Shown one piece after another: positions 12,606-24,547 of a stretch of DNA of 64,000 bases. The stretch is from positions 56,816,025-56,880,024 of the forward strand of contig CP136068.1 of NCBI GenBank assembly GCA_032622095.1. The letters are read 5' to 3'. Made by a program: the position numbers and the translations under genes. Below the pieces are notes generated by a model. It was not told the origin of the DNA, ran no database searches, and worked only from the letters and a program-made list of their open reading frames with translations. This stretch comes from Siphonodentalium dalli. Lineage: Eukaryota > Mollusca > Scaphopoda > Gadilida > Siphonodentaliidae. Numbering within the stretch: the stretch's first letter is position 1; every line of letters begins with the position of its first letter.

Positions 12606-13235
12606 AATCGGGTGTCCACATATGTCCACAATGTTTTATTTGCAATAATTGGACATTATACTCGCACGTAAATAATAAGGAGCGTTTATTCATTACCTCT
12701 CTATCGCGATGAAGTTATAAAGCATAATGTAGCACTATTACACCAAAGGTCACATGTTAGACGTACGCACGTAGACATACGTTATATCAGACTAAACAAA
12801 GCTGTTGATATGTTTCTTTCATCTTTTATATGATGGCGCTATTTGTTATATACTCGATAGACCTAGTTACCGCCTGTGCTCAATCGCACATAAGCGAAAG
12901 AAACGCTCTTTATTTAAATAACTGGGAGGCTACTCTAACACTCTTAGTTTTTCCATAACCAACAAAATAGTTATCAAATTCAATCACCAATAGATCTGCC
13001 TGTGGAATATAACTTATAACAATCTTTAACTTATTTATCGATCTATGCTAGAACATGGCCGTAACAAAACAAAATGTGATGTTTACACACTTAAGCTCTA
13101 GATAAGCAATACATATCGCATCTGTAGTGGAGTCTACTTCATTGGGAATTAAGTCCTCCCAACAACAGATGCTGACATAGGCATAGTGTTATACTGTCTT
13201 GCATGTACCCACGCTATGACATCATTAAAGGGGAC
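12606..13235. other. Unassigned sequence
   Basis: No gene, RNA or repeat was recognised. Short motifs resembling AACGCTCTTTATT recur in both orientations around 12206, 12676 and 12903, but are too short to define an element. Confidence 0.4.
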
Positions 13236-13420
13236 AATACACTCAAGGAGTTAAAGTGACACAAAACAAGGGACGTGATGCAATATTGGTGTGTGAATAT
13301 TAAAGGAACACAATGCACTCTAAAGGGACACACGACACTCATTATGAATGAATGTTAAAGAAACAAGCGCAGTGGTTGAAAGTTAAAATGACACAGAACA
13401 ATATTTAAAGTTCAAATTTT
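13225..13420. repeat. Degenerate TTAAAGGRACAC-type repeats
   Basis: Loosely repeated phrases (TTAAAGGGGACAATACACTC, TTAAAGGAACACAATGCAC, TAAAGGGACACACGACACTC, TTAAAATGACACAG) recur at irregular spacing. It reads as a decayed simple tandem repeat. Confidence 0.5.
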
Positions 13421-13689
13421 CGGGCTCTTAATGCACCTTTTATCATTAGGTATCGTTTCTCACTCTACAATTTCCAATAATCCACTCACTCTCTCCCCGC
13501 TTATAGATATATAACGAAAACGAGAATATCATGTTGATGAAGTTTATTGAAATTTAATCGTTGTCTGAATCTACAGCCCATTCATTATTATATCCGTGTT
13601 TGGTCAGTTTGACCATTTTCTTCATGATCATGTTATGTATGGGTGATGATTTCATTCGGTGCTGGCATTCTATTAATCGTTCGTAACTT

Positions 13690-13860
13690 TTGAGAAAAAG
13701 GAACAACAACGACGATGACGACCACAACAACAACAACAACAACATCTACTTTTTTGGGGGGGGGCAAAATACCATGACACCGCCGTTGCCGCCACCGCCC
13801 CGTTGCCGCCGCCGCCGTCGTTGCCGCCGTCGTTGCCGCCGCCGTTGCCGCCGCAGTAAA
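13690..13860. repeat. AAC, poly-G and GCC trinucleotide tracts
   Basis: An (AAC)n run ends near 13743. A run of nine G follows at 13756-13764, and a GCC/GTT-rich triplet tract lies at about 13780-13857. The arginine-, asparagine- or glycine-rich open frames over this stretch on both strands are low-complexity translations. Confidence 0.85.
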
Positions 13861-14482
13861 ATACCGCAAAACGCCGCAATTACGTCACTACCAATGACGA
13901 GGGAACCTCTCGGTGAAATCGATTTATAGATCGAAAAGTGACACCGTGGATAGATTGACCAATGACGGCTATTGTATCTTTTGACAGATATGCGTGCCCA
14001 TACTTGTTTGATGTTCGCTATCGCATTACTATGTTTTAATAGCCGAGACTTCACTTCTCGTCTGACTCTCTTACCGACAAGACCCGTTGATTCCCCGTCT
14101 ACACAGTGCTTCTCCGGCAGACTATTTCATCTACATAAAGTTATCAAACATACGGACTTCTGATCTGAATTGACAATGACGTCAATACAGGACATATTTT
14201 AGGTTATAAGGAACATTTGTATAAAGGAAAACCATATACCGAGACATTTTAGTCAAGTATAAATGAAGCACCAGTGTTCAATTTGCTCTAGTGAGTATGT
14301 GCGGAACCATGATTTGATAAGACATGTACAATCTAAACACACTCTTAACACTACTGCCTAATTCCAGTTGATTGTTCCCTGCTTGAGTGGACCACACTGG
14401 ATAACATTTTTTTAACACAACATTTTTATTGACATAATACACCCATATATATAACATGTATTTGTAACTCAACACTATATTC

Positions 14483-15121
14483 TCAATTATTTGCGGAAAA
14501 CTGCCGAACCATGTTACAGATCAGATTGCGTATGCTCGGGTGTTCAGCCTTCATGAGGAATATGAACTTTTCTATTTCATCAAAGTTTACGAAAATTGGT
14601 TGGTGAACGCCTATTTCAGTGAAAAATCTCTTCCGCAAATGGTTATGTTTTTCACATCACATTATAAAGTGTTCTTCCGTTCCAATTTCGTTTGCTTCAC
14701 ATTTTGTACATATGCGTTTCTCGTAAGGTATTTTTGGCTGAGCGTGTCGCCCAACCTCTACCTGCAACTTATGATTGCTTACTCTAAGCTTACTGAAACA
14801 CGATCTCGTATAAAAATTAGTAATTTGGAGTAAGTATGGTTCAATTTCATATTGTTCTTTGAAACAACGATACGTTCTTAATTTATTCATACCATTTTTC
14901 TTGTTGTCATCGAATATTTCGTTTTTGAACGTTAGAATATGAACGCATTTTAATTCTTCCCGGACTTTATTGAGATATTCCAGCGATAGGTTATTCTCTA
15001 AATCGCTTATTTTTGGCATGTGAAGTGCTTCTGCCAAAACCGGTGGAATTATATATTCCTCGCATATTTGGGCAGAATTCTGAAGTAACATATTCGGTTT
15101 TCTTTCAGACAGTTTAAGCAT
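14483..15121 (-). pseudogene. LINE-A ORF2, C-terminal domain joined after an internal deletion
   Basis: An open frame from 15121 to 14657 (154 residues) resembles the region after the RT domain in CR1/Jockey-type ORF2. It has ERICTKCEANEIGTEEHFIM, a CxxC plus His arrangement common at LINE C-termini. A TGA follows at once, but the same frame continues with C-terminus-like sequence (CEKHNHLRKRFFTEI) to a natural stop at 14483-14485. This frame begins where the upstream frame breaks, just after RT motif A. Motifs B to E, including YADD, are missing, which indicates an internal deletion of several hundred codons and not just a frameshift. Confidence 0.75.
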
Positions 15122-17093
15122 ATATCTTACGGAAGTCTACAAATACTGCATATAGAGGTTTTGCCTCTTTCAGGTACTTAGTAGTTAGCGATTTCAAAAT
15201 GAACGCACTATCAATCGTGCTTCTATTTTTTCTAAATCCATATTGATTATCACTTATAATATCATTATCATCCAAAAATTTGGAAATTCGTGTATTGATT
15301 ATTTTGTTAAATATTTTACTTATAGAACTGCTCAAAGCTATAGCTCTATAATTGTTTGGATCATGACGATCACCTTTTTTATAGATAGGTGTCAGTGTGG
15401 ACTCGCTCCAACATGTAGGATAATATGAAGACTTCAGAACCAAATTAAACAACTTTGTTAAATCTTGTGCCATAATCGGTCCGACGGCTTTCAATAGTTC
15501 ATTCCGCAGCCCGTCACTGCCTGGATATTTATTATTTTTCAAAATCTTCAGAACGCCTATTACTTCCAGGATCGAAATTTCATCATTATTGAGATCGCAA
15601 ATGATCTTAGGTTTGTCTGTTTTACATATAAAAGTATCTTTATCCCGATGAGCGATGTTGCAATATAAATCATAAATAAAGAATTTAACAGTAATGTCTG
15701 GATGAAGATCGTCGTTATCTTTCCTACTATCATCTCTCATTTCTTTAATAAACTTCCAGTATTCACTCGGATCTGACGTTTCCATGTTTTCAAGTTCTAT
15801 TGCAAATTTGTGTCGGAATAATTTAGCTCTATATTTAGTTTCCCTTTTATATGCTTTTTTGGCTGCGCAAATTTTTTCAATTAAACTTTTGTTCAGCGGC
15901 TGCTCTCTCATTTCGCGCGCAGCTTTTTGCATTATGCATTTTAGTGTTTTACACTTATCATTAAACCACCTACGTTTTTTATATTGCTTAATTTTACCAT
16001 TCTTTACAGTTTTGGATGCCGACTTATTCAGTCTTTTAAGAAGTTCCGTAAAGTCAGTTACAGCTTTTTCTGTGTCATTTGCGGTTTCTTCATAACGCGA
16101 TACTCTTAACCTCGATAATTCGTCTTGGAAACATTTGCTGTTAACAGTCATTATTGCCTTGTTTGCACTATCTTTAGTCCATTTCAATGAATATTTCGGT
16201 ACAGTATATTCATATATAAACATATTATCGCAATTACTACTCTCTTGAAAATATTCTAAGTGAACAGCAAGTTGGCTGTGATCTGAAAATTCATTTGGAT
16301 TTTTCACACAGAAATAGGACACGTCCGATAGATATTTCTCTGACACTATAATATAATCGACTACACTACACCCATTATATTGACAACTCGTAAAGTTCCC
16401 AAAAGAATCGCCGGGTGTTCTTCCATTGAGTATACGCAGTGACGCAGCTTTACATAATGAGAGGAGTTGTCGCCCAAAATGGTTTACTTTATCATCTAAA
16501 CTTTCTCGCGCAGCGATTTCATCAACTTTATACGTATTGGGAAGGGGGCCATACCTATCGCAATCGTCTGTAACATAATCCGGCCGTTTCGCTGTTCTCG
16601 AGTTAAAATCCCCTCCCAAGATAACAAAGTCGTCCGACTTACAATCTTTTAAAAGTGTTTCAATGCTGTCGTACATGGAATCGTAATTGCTACTATGAGC
16701 CCAGAAAGTCGAGTTCGCGGGAGGAATATATATGGATATAAATACTACATTCGATTGCATATTGAAGATACTGCCACAAAATTCGACCCATATTGCGTAT
16801 TGATTTAATTTCAAGACTCTAATTACAGAAGACTTATACTTATTATTACAATAAAAGGCAATTCCTCCTCTGATTGTACTATTTGACCCTCTACTAAGAT
16901 CAAAGCAGCAGTACGCTGGCATTTCTATATCATCCACAGAGTGGTGCCAGGTTTCTGATATCGTTATAAAATCATATTTATCTAAATGCTTTCGGCAATC
17001 TTCATCGGTAATTTTATTCACAAAGCCTTGCGCATTCCAGGCAGTATATGCAATTTCCCGCCGACGGCTATGGTTTTGCGAAAGAGACCTCAT
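15114..17093 (-). pseudogene. LINE-A ORF2, endonuclease and N-terminal reverse transcriptase
   Basis: This 659-codon frame encodes an APE-type endonuclease (about residues 15-285) followed by a linker and the first RT motifs (about 520-659). Endonuclease landmarks are AWNAQGF (18-24), SETWHH (46-51), IYIPP (121-125), GGDFNSR (160-166), VDYIIVSE (245-252) and FSDHSQL (269-275), matching the Asn, Glu, DxN and SDH positions of the fold. RT landmarks are YPGSDGLRNELL, LTPIYKKGD, NYRAIALSS, QYGFRKNRST and the motif A-like AVFVDF near the end. The frame then breaks where the catalytic YADD region should follow. The nick-and-prime enzyme is therefore incomplete and cannot have been active in this form. 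Confidence 0.88.
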
Positions 17094-17499
17094 ATGTGTA
17101 TATATATAGGGTATAACGATATTCGAAAAGGACTGTCGGGAATAGTCTAGATATGAACGTCAAAATTTAAATAGGCATATATTCCAGTCACATTGTATAT
17201 ATCTTTAAACTCTTTAGACCATCGTTTCAACAATAGTCTACCTCGTTAATTTTAAGTATCCAGATGCTGTTTCAACAAAACAATTATACCATTTTTTGCG
17301 TATAATTGGACCAATATATAACCGCGCAATTATTATCGTAAATGAATCATAAACTTATATTATAAATCGTGTTACCACGCATAATAGATTTATGCGACTA
17401 TACTGCTACGCAATTGATTTGTTAGTACGGTAATATTATAAATAAATAAAACAATCTAGATATATGATATATGCATATACATGTATTTTTAAAAGTTAC
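17094..17499 (-). other. LINE-A inter-ORF spacer
   Basis: About 400 bp of very AT-rich sequence separates ORF1 from ORF2 in the minus-strand reading direction. No coding signal was seen. Confidence 0.55.
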
Positions 17500-18927
17500 C
17501 TACTGAGGTTTATGTTGGTTATTAATGTATTTCAGAATTTGTGCTAGTTGCTGTGAACAAAAAGATAGCTTATTTGTTCTAACACTTTGAAAACACTGTT
17601 CTTCATTCTGACGAACATTCTCGTGTCGATAGGAATTGATATTCCGATGTCCGAAGGCAAGTCCCATCTCATTACCAGTACCCGTGTCTCGCTCAGTTGA
17701 TCTGGTCGCCACAGATGATGTCTTGGGACGCATTTCCCGATACATCTGCCGGTGTTCCCCTGAACAGTTTGCACGCCGATCCATCACTGTATCATCATCA
17801 CAGCTGCCCACTGCGATCTCATTCATTTCCTCCTGGGGGTATTTGATATTCATTGCCAGAACTTTAGAACCATCTCTATTTGGGTGCCAATTGTCTCTGA
17901 ACAAATCTACTCTTATCCTGCCGTGTGAAAGGAATGTTAAACAGTTGTCAACAAATATAAATCCATTCTTTCTGAACATGTTTTGATACTGCAAATTTGT
18001 ATCATAAACAATCTCGTTGATCACATCCGAATGAATTGTTGGTAGAATGGAAGAAATCCTTATTTCTGCTCCACGGAACTGAGATTTGATGTTTGAAGCG
18101 AGTGATTCCAAATCACTGGCGCTGGTTGAGATACCATTCCTGCACGAATTGATACCAATATGTATCGTTACTGTTCCAACATTTTGAAATTTCAAGTCTC
18201 CCTCGAGCCACGCATTAAGCTCTGTAATCCGTTGACCGGGTGTCACAATCGTACTGACCCGTTCTCGTTTCTTTGACATCTTCAGGGGATTAATTTCACC
18301 AACAACTGAATCTCTAACAATTAAGTGCAAGGGCATATGCTTTGCATATTGAAAATGGTGTCTGTCAAAAGTATTCAGCTTTCTTAAAGACGATACAGTG
18401 TGTCTTTCTCTTGGACGCGGTGATACAATAACTTCACGGTTATTGGCGGTCAGTTGTGATGTTAAAGTTTGACTGTCAGTTCGCGTATTAATTTCACTCA
18501 ACATTTCATCACTGTTGAAAGGAGATGCCAGCGGGTTAAGATTCGTGCTGATGAGTTTTTCGACTTTATTTTCGTTCACCGTTCCATTCGACGAACGTTC
18601 AACATTTTCTTCATTCATTTTTTTCTGTTGTTTTTTCATTTCAATCATCTCGCTGCGTAATTTCTTCTGTTCATTTTTCAGTGAAGTATTGTCCCTTTTC
18701 ACATCTTCTATTTTAGAAGAGAACTCTTTCTTCTGTTTATTGATTTCCGATTTTAGCTTTGAATTTTCCTTTTCGAGGTCTTCAATTTTAGAATTCAATT
18801 CGTTTGTGTATACTTTCATTGAGTTCTGCATTTGAGCACGTAAATCATTTATGAGCTGATCCGTGTTGTTGTCCTGTTCTATTTTAGATAAATTAATCTC
18901 TTCGACACATAGACTTAAGTCATCCAC
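17500..18927 (-). pseudogene. LINE-A ORF1, coiled-coil plus SGNH esterase-like domain
   Basis: This 475-codon frame is the main part of ORF1, the nucleic-acid-binding partner of a LINE reverse transcriptase. Residues about 20-110 form a strong coiled coil rich in K, E, N and heptad-spaced L/I (LEKENSKLKSEINKQKKEF). Residues about 199-360 resemble an SGNH/GDSL hydrolase. A block I-like LIVRDSVVGEI carries the nucleophile serine (about 207), a block III-like VTIHIGINS (about 253-261) has GIN in place of GTND, and a block V-like DNWHPNRDG carries Asp 345 and His 348. The Ser, Asp and His positions are present, while the block III Asn context is altered. Esterase domains are known in ORF1 of some CR1 elements. 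It joins the upstream part through a frameshift near 18945. Confidence 0.8.
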
Positions 18928-19735
18928 TGCCTTTTTAACAACGTTGTGGAAAAGAGATTACCGGCTGTCGACGGAAGGTACACATTTTTACATGAAGACG
19001 GGAGTCGAAGTGCCAAAGGCCTGCCAACACCTGTAGTATTTCTGATGCCAGGCCTCCTGTGTGTCGTATAGTGAAGTCTCATTTGTCCACATCCTGACAA
19101 CTGTGACTTAACTGCTGGTGTAAGGTGAACAACCGTTGTTTTATCCAGTGCCATAGAAGATAAGTGTTTGGAAGCGATTGCATTTTTAATTTTCGTAACT
19201 TCTTCATCCGATGTTACATTAAATCCTTTCTGATAAATTTCTGGAAGATGGTTTTCAATCCACCATTCCACAGCCTTTTCTGAACCCTGTATCATAACTT
19301 TATTCTGAGTCTTGTATGTGTGCAAAGTAATTTTCGAACATTTTGTTTTTGTCACAGTTATGACATCTCCAACATAATTCCTATCAGTATATTTATCATA
19401 TACGCACTTCCAAACTTAACCTTCTTTTTCGACACATTTAGAGGAGTCCCAATATTTATGCGTTAATCCTTCTGTGTATTTCTCGAACTGTATTGTGTCC
19501 AATGTCAAAGTAATACATTTCCCTTTGTCTTTAACGTCAAGTTGATACAATTCAGTTAACATACCTGACTTTCTTGCAACCACTTTATTAATGTCTAGGT
19601 TATAGTCTTTAACTACCTCATGTCTGCAATCTGAAGGTGCATCTTGATCTTCCCATTCCTCCGGAGATTCCTCACACAGATCAGATTTCGACTCTGTTCC
19701 ATCATCTCGATCAGATTTCAGCTCTGTCTCATTAC
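18915..19735 (-). pseudogene. LINE-A ORF1, N-terminal part (stop and frameshift)
   Basis: This is the upstream part of ORF1. An open frame from 19355 to 18915 encodes about 146 residues and reads in frame back to about 19735, interrupted by one TAA near 19420. The extended translation has spaced Cys and His residues (for example SDCRHEVVKDYN, then YWDSSKC) and the stretch GSEKAVEWWIENHLPEIY. I recognise no named domain. Near 18945 the frame changes: the phase continuing into the coiled-coil part reads VVKKAVDDLSLC, whereas the N-terminal phase ends KRQWMT and stops. One indel therefore separates the halves. No start codon was found near 19735, so the copy is probably 5'-truncated. Confidence 0.7.
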
Positions 19736-19889
19736 CATCCTATGCTTATCCATGTCCATCTCCATTTTGACTTTAATGACTATCCCCGAATTCCAGATTC
19801 GAGATTTAGAAATTACCCACTTAATTATATACAATATACAATATATAATTTCACGGCGGAGCGGGAGCGAATTTTCGTTGCAGCCTTCC

Positions 19890-20010
19890 GCGACTCGAAT
19901 GGTGCCACTTTTGACATATGTAAACCACAGAATGGTACTCCTGATAGCATGTAGATGATTATGTATACGTTTGGTGGCAATCGGCAACTAAACTAAACAT
20001 TTGTTTGCAT
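19890..20010. repeat. Isolated ~135-bp module copy
   Basis: GACTCGAATGGTGCCACTTT, then TGACATATGTAAACCACAGA and GTTTGGTGGCAATCGGCAAC, matches the module at about 21715-21835 at roughly 95 percent by eye over 100 bp. It abuts the 5' edge of LINE-A. Confidence 0.85.
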
Positions 20011-20043
20011 TTGGTTGGAATATTTGTGACTACTTTATTCTTC

Positions 20044-20185
20044 ACTAGAAGGGTTACCCGGCGTTGCCCATGTTTTGGTAATGTGAAACCCTCTGCTGTA
20101 GGTATTTTGTGGGGATAGTGGATACTCTTGCCCAAAGTGTTACATGTATTCTCATAAATTGTATATCGGAATGACATCACAAAAC
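20044..20185 (+). mobile_element. Orphan ACTAG-head element
   Basis: It starts ACTAGAAGGGTTACCCGGCG, resembling the heads at 52374 (ACTAGAAGGTGACCCGACTT) and 54245. No module or TA-rich tail is evident downstream, so this looks like a truncated or diverged copy. The 3' limit is a guess. Confidence 0.5.
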
Positions 20186-20189
20186 GTCA

Positions 20190-21480
20190 TTCTTTTACAT
20201 GGATTATAAGTCGCGCGTGGCCCAATTTGTCGGAGTGATTGTCATTTTGTTTATCGCGATTAATTCGTCCCCAAAATGAAGAAGTATTTGTTTATTTACA
20301 AAGTTCTGCTCGTACTTCAGACATTATCATTTTTTAAAGCGTACAGTCGATGTGATTTAATTGACGTTTGTTTTTGTTTTTAATATTTTGTATTGGGTTC
20401 CTAACATGAACATCATGAATACATTAGTTCACAAAAGATAAAAGACGACAATTGGGTTTTACATAGAGATGTATACATCAATCTAGTGGTTTAGATTAAG
20501 ATTTTGAGGTCACCTGATTATCATATCTCCATGACGATACAGAAGTTTTAAAGAAATGTCCAGGTGCTCCTCTGTTCATGATACAATTCTGGCTAATTAT
20601 TCTCTGTTTAAAATAAATGTTGCTATATCAGCTACATGTGCCCGACACAGAGCGAGATTTTACATTGTTTGTGTTAAATTATGAGTCTGTTCTAATAAAA
20701 CGAGAGAAATCCTATGTAACGGACAGATGTACCCTGGTCAGATGCCAGTATTGGAGGGTCCTGAAAAGTATATAACCTATACTTGACTTCAAACTGTTAC
20801 CAATATTTTTGAACAGGCCTTCTATACTTTTCCACATCTCTCGACAAATTGTATTTATTTTTGGGGGAAATATCTTGAATGGGACAAACTCAATTGTGTT
20901 ATAATACATGAGCCATTCTAACATGCCATCCTCTGGTGGCTAAAAGTCCCTAATTTTGCAAGAATATTTGTATCTCTTAAATAGAATGATAAATATACTT
21001 TAATGCTTTCTTCTGTTATCTGTTTTGCTAGCTCAATATATGAATGTCCTAATTCCCGCCCCATATAAATATGACAGTTGAGAAGATATAATTTTAAGGC
21101 CGTCGCGACCTCACAATGTTATTCCGATTTAGTTTTTTCTAACTTGTCCATCAAACGCAATAGTATATAAGATATCTACTCTTAAGTTCACAATTTATAC
21201 CATTTTCAATTAAAATTATCAATATAGTATAATTATTTAACATTAACACCAACCAGCAAACCTGAAACTACATACGGCATCATATTTTCTTATTGTATTA
21301 TTGATTGAGGGGCAGCAGGAAGACGACCAGTAGGTCATGTCCTGCACAATACCATTAATTCATATATCAATGCTTTGTTATCTATTCTTATCTATTGTAC
21401 AAATAAACATCTACATCTACATTATTCAAGTGACTTAGTTAAATCACTATTTGTCGAGGTTGTGAAATATGAACGCCAAA
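20190..21480. other. Unassigned AT-rich sequence
   Basis: No gene, RNA or repeat family was recognised in about 1.3 kb. All open frames are under 75 codons. Confidence 0.4.
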
Positions 21481-21489
21481 AACTCATTA

Positions 21490-23462
21490 GAACGAATTAC
21501 GGAGATGACTATATATAAATTTGGTGGATGTCGGCGACTAAAGTATTCTTATCAATGTTAGTGTCCCTCCTCTCTCCATCCCTGACCCAAACGGCACCAA
21601 AATGTGGCGTCTTTAATCCACATGATTTGATTCCTCATATCATTGGAGTGTATTAATTTGGTGGAAATTAGTGCTAAACATATTTGTATCAGCTTTGATG
21701 CCCTCCGCTCCCCATTCGTGACTCGAATGGCGCCACTTTTGACATATGTAAACCACAGAATTGTACTCCTCATAGCATGGAGATGATTATGTATACGTTT
21801 GGTGGCAATCGGCAACTAAACAAATTCTTATCAAATTCAGTGCCACCATCTCCAAACGGCACCAATTTGACGTCTTCAAATCACACGATTAATTTCCTCG
21901 TATCACGGAGAAGAATATATATATATATATCATTTTGGTGGAAATCGACGCTGAGAGTGTTTTTTTTTAAATCAATGTTGGTGTCCCTCGCCCCTCCGTG
22001 TACCGACTCGAACGGTGCCATATCAAGGAGATGATTATGTATAATTTTGGTGGAAATCGGCGACAAAATAATTTTTGCTGCCCCTCCCTCTTTTCTACCC
22101 CGAACACCAACAGCTTTACTTTAGAAAATGTTAACCCTTACATTATCTTCCTCGTAAAAAGTTACACATGTTAGACTAATTTGGTGCCATCTAGATGGCC
22201 CCAGTGAAGTTATATAGAACATAGATTTATATTCGCAAATATAGGCACCGTCTTTAACCCACACGACTTGATTCCTTATATCATAGGCAAAGAATGTGTA
22301 TCAATTTGGTGGAAATCAGCACCAGACATATTGTCATCAATTTTGGTGACCCTCTATTCCCTATCCATGACTGAAGTTGCGCCACTTTTGACATCTTTAA
22401 CCCACACAATTAAGGCTCGTTATGAAAATGACCATACTAAACATTGTGGAAATCGGCGACTAAACAAACACGTATCAAATTGCCCCCATCTCTACCCAAA
22501 CGGAACCGATTCGGCGTCTTTAAATCACACGATTAGATTCTTCGTATCATGGAGAACAATGCGTATCAATTTGGCATAAATCGGCGCTAAAAATAATTGT
22601 ATTAATTGTGGTACCCCTCCCTTGACAGCTTTATGCCATACCATTGGACACCTGATATCACGGAGAAGAGTGTGTATCAATTTGGTTGAAATCGGTGCTA
22701 ATTGTGATGACCCATTCCTCTTCAATGCACCCCTGACTCGATTGACGCCACTCTTGGCAGCTTTAGGCCACACCATGAGATTACTGGTAGCATGGAGATG
22801 ATTAGGTATATGTTTGGTGGCAATCGGCGACTAAACACAATCCTATCAAACTTAGTGCACCCCCGTATCTCACCCAAACGGCACACACTTGCCATCTTTA
22901 AATCACACGATTAGATTATTCGTATCGTGGGGAAGAATGTGTATCAATTTAGTGGAAATCGGCTCTAAATATATATATATATATATATATCAATGTTGGT
23001 GCCCCTCTCTCCTTCCGTGCACCCCTAACTCGAACGGCGCCACTTTTGACATGTTTAAAACCACACCATTAGATTCCTCATATCATGGAGAAGAATGTCT
23101 ATCAATTTGGTGGAAATCGGCACTAAAAATAATTTTATCAATTGTGGTGCCCCTCCCCCTTCCGTACACCCCTGACTCAAACGGCGCCATTTTTGACATC
23201 TTTAAAACACACCATTAGATTCCTAGGATATGTATAAGTTTGGTGGAAATCGGCGACAATTTAATGTTTTTTGCTGCCCCTCCCCCTTTTCTGCCCCTGA
23301 CAAAAATAGCGTCACTTTAGAACATTCTAACCCACTCCATTATCTTCCTCGTAAAAAGTTACCCCTGTAGGACCTATTTGTTGCCATCTAAATGGTCCCA
23401 CATGAATTTGTATAGAACCCAGACAGACAGATATTCGCAAATATAGATATAGATATAGATTA
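21490..23462. repeat. Array of ~110-150-bp degenerate modules with a terminal tail
   Basis: The phrase AATTTGGTGGAAATCGGC (or a variant) recurs about every 110-150 bp, near 21517, 21656, 21796, 21932, 22044, 22301, 22441, 22568, 22679, 22813, 22947, 23104 and 23238. Between copies come a pyrimidine-rich CCCCTCCC block, AACGGCGCCA, TTTTGACATCTTTAA and CCACACCATTAGATTCCTC. Two tails read TATATAGAAC..CAGATATTCGCAAATATA (22212-22247 and 23410-23448), the second followed by (GATATA)n. Two elements in tandem, each ending at a tail, would explain this. Minus-strand frames repeatedly give ISTKLIHNHL-like peptides, an artefact of the module. Confidence 0.85.
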
Positions 23463-23926
23463 TGATATATGGGATACTATGTTATATTATATTATTAACT
23501 AAACATTAACATAATGATGCAAACGATGCCTCGTCTCATAGAGCCAAGACCATAAGCTATTTTGGTGATTGTAGTGTTGCGTGAAATTATTAATTAATCG
23601 AGCAGTTCTTGGTTCGGAAAAGGATAAAAATAAAAAATATATTCAACCTCTCAAATGTATTAAAATCCATTGTTTTTGTTGTCTCTTAATAATTTCTCAG
23701 ATGCTATAAACAATGAAGATGAGGATATGTGAAATTCAAGATTTTTCACCGGATAGAACAAGATAAATTCTCTGTTGAAAATCTCTTGCAATTTGGGTAG
23801 AATTGATAGTAAGCTGATTGCTATTGCTCGCCGGGTATTGTCGTTATATTGCCAAATCATGTACACCTTTTCCTATAGTTATACACATTAACCATACAAC
23901 GATGCTGGAACTACATGTTAACTTGA
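23463..23926. other. Unassigned sequence
   Basis: Contains a 68-codon minus-strand frame at 23660-23866 that I do not recognise. No repeat or RNA signal was seen. Confidence 0.35.
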
Positions 23927-24284
23927 GTTTGCACGGTATGATTTGCAGGCATTTTGTCGTTGACAACGATATGGTGCCAGATTATGAACGGAAACAGGCA
24001 TATAAGATGCAACTGCACCACAGCTAACAACGTGAGAAGTAAAATCTCTGTAGTTCCATCTGTAGCGATGCTACCGGAATTTGCCTGTAAATAGCATGTA
24101 CTTATCTCGCAAGAATAAACCATACAAGTATTTGAAGGCAAATTACAGTAGCACTGTTACAAATGGAACTACATGCATTTTATTTCTCATGTCGTTAGCT
24201 TTGGTAAAGATGCATGTTATGTTCATATTCTGGCACCATGTGGTTTTCTATGACGAAATGCTCGCAAAAACATACCGTGCAAAC
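23927..24284. repeat. 358-bp imperfect palindrome
   Basis: GTTTGCACGGTATG (23927-23940) is matched by CATACCGTGCAAAC (24271-24284). Between them the halves are imperfect inverted copies: GGTGCCAGATTATGAAC against the complement of GTTCATATTCTGGCACC, AGCTAAC.ACGTGAGAA against its complement, and GTAGTTCCAT.TGTA against its complement. Symmetry centres near 24105. Identity looks like 70-80 percent. No target duplication is obvious. It could be a fold-back transposon, an old inverted duplication, or a transcribed long hairpin. Confidence 0.75.
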
Positions 24285-24547
24285 TTGCCAGCGTATGAAC
24301 GTATCCTTAAGGTATATCGTATATCATATTTGAGCATATATTGGAGTCACAACGTCCATGGAAGTCGACCAACCTCTTTTGCTAACAGTTTCAACGTATG
24401 AACTATAACATAAAAAAATCCTCGGCAAAACTTGGTTTGGAGGAATACCACCCCAAATGTATTCTTTGTTGACTCTTGTATCCAATCATATTCCACTATC
24501 TAGTTTACAAGTTATTAAATGTATGTGCCATCCTACCATACCATTTA
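24285..24547. other. Unassigned sequence
   Basis: No supported feature was found between the palindrome and the GATATC array. Confidence 0.35.

Larger units (their letters stand above)
14483..19735 (-). mobile_element. LINE-A: decayed CR1/L2/Jockey-type non-LTR retrotransposon
   Basis: Read on the minus strand this is a two-ORF LINE of about 5.25 kb. ORF1, with coiled coil and SGNH-type esterase-like domain, comes first; about 400 bp later comes ORF2, with APE-type endonuclease, partial RT and a C-terminal cysteine/histidine motif. It is not functional: ORF1 has an in-frame stop and a frameshift, and ORF2 lacks the middle of the RT and has a late premature stop. The 5' edge is open. The reading frame runs to about 19735 without a convincing start, where the sequence changes to another repeat. 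An esterase domain in ORF1 is known for part of the CR1 group, which supports a CR1-like placement. No target duplication was identified. Confidence 0.85.

Noticed and set aside
12206-12690. Inverted AACGCTCTTTATT motif as a transposon end
   Set aside because: Only about 13 bp match, a third copy exists nearby, and no target duplication was found.
13633-14054. Arg/Gly/Asn-rich ORFs around 13.7-13.9 kb
   Set aside because: They translate AAC and GCC triplet tracts in several frames on both strands.
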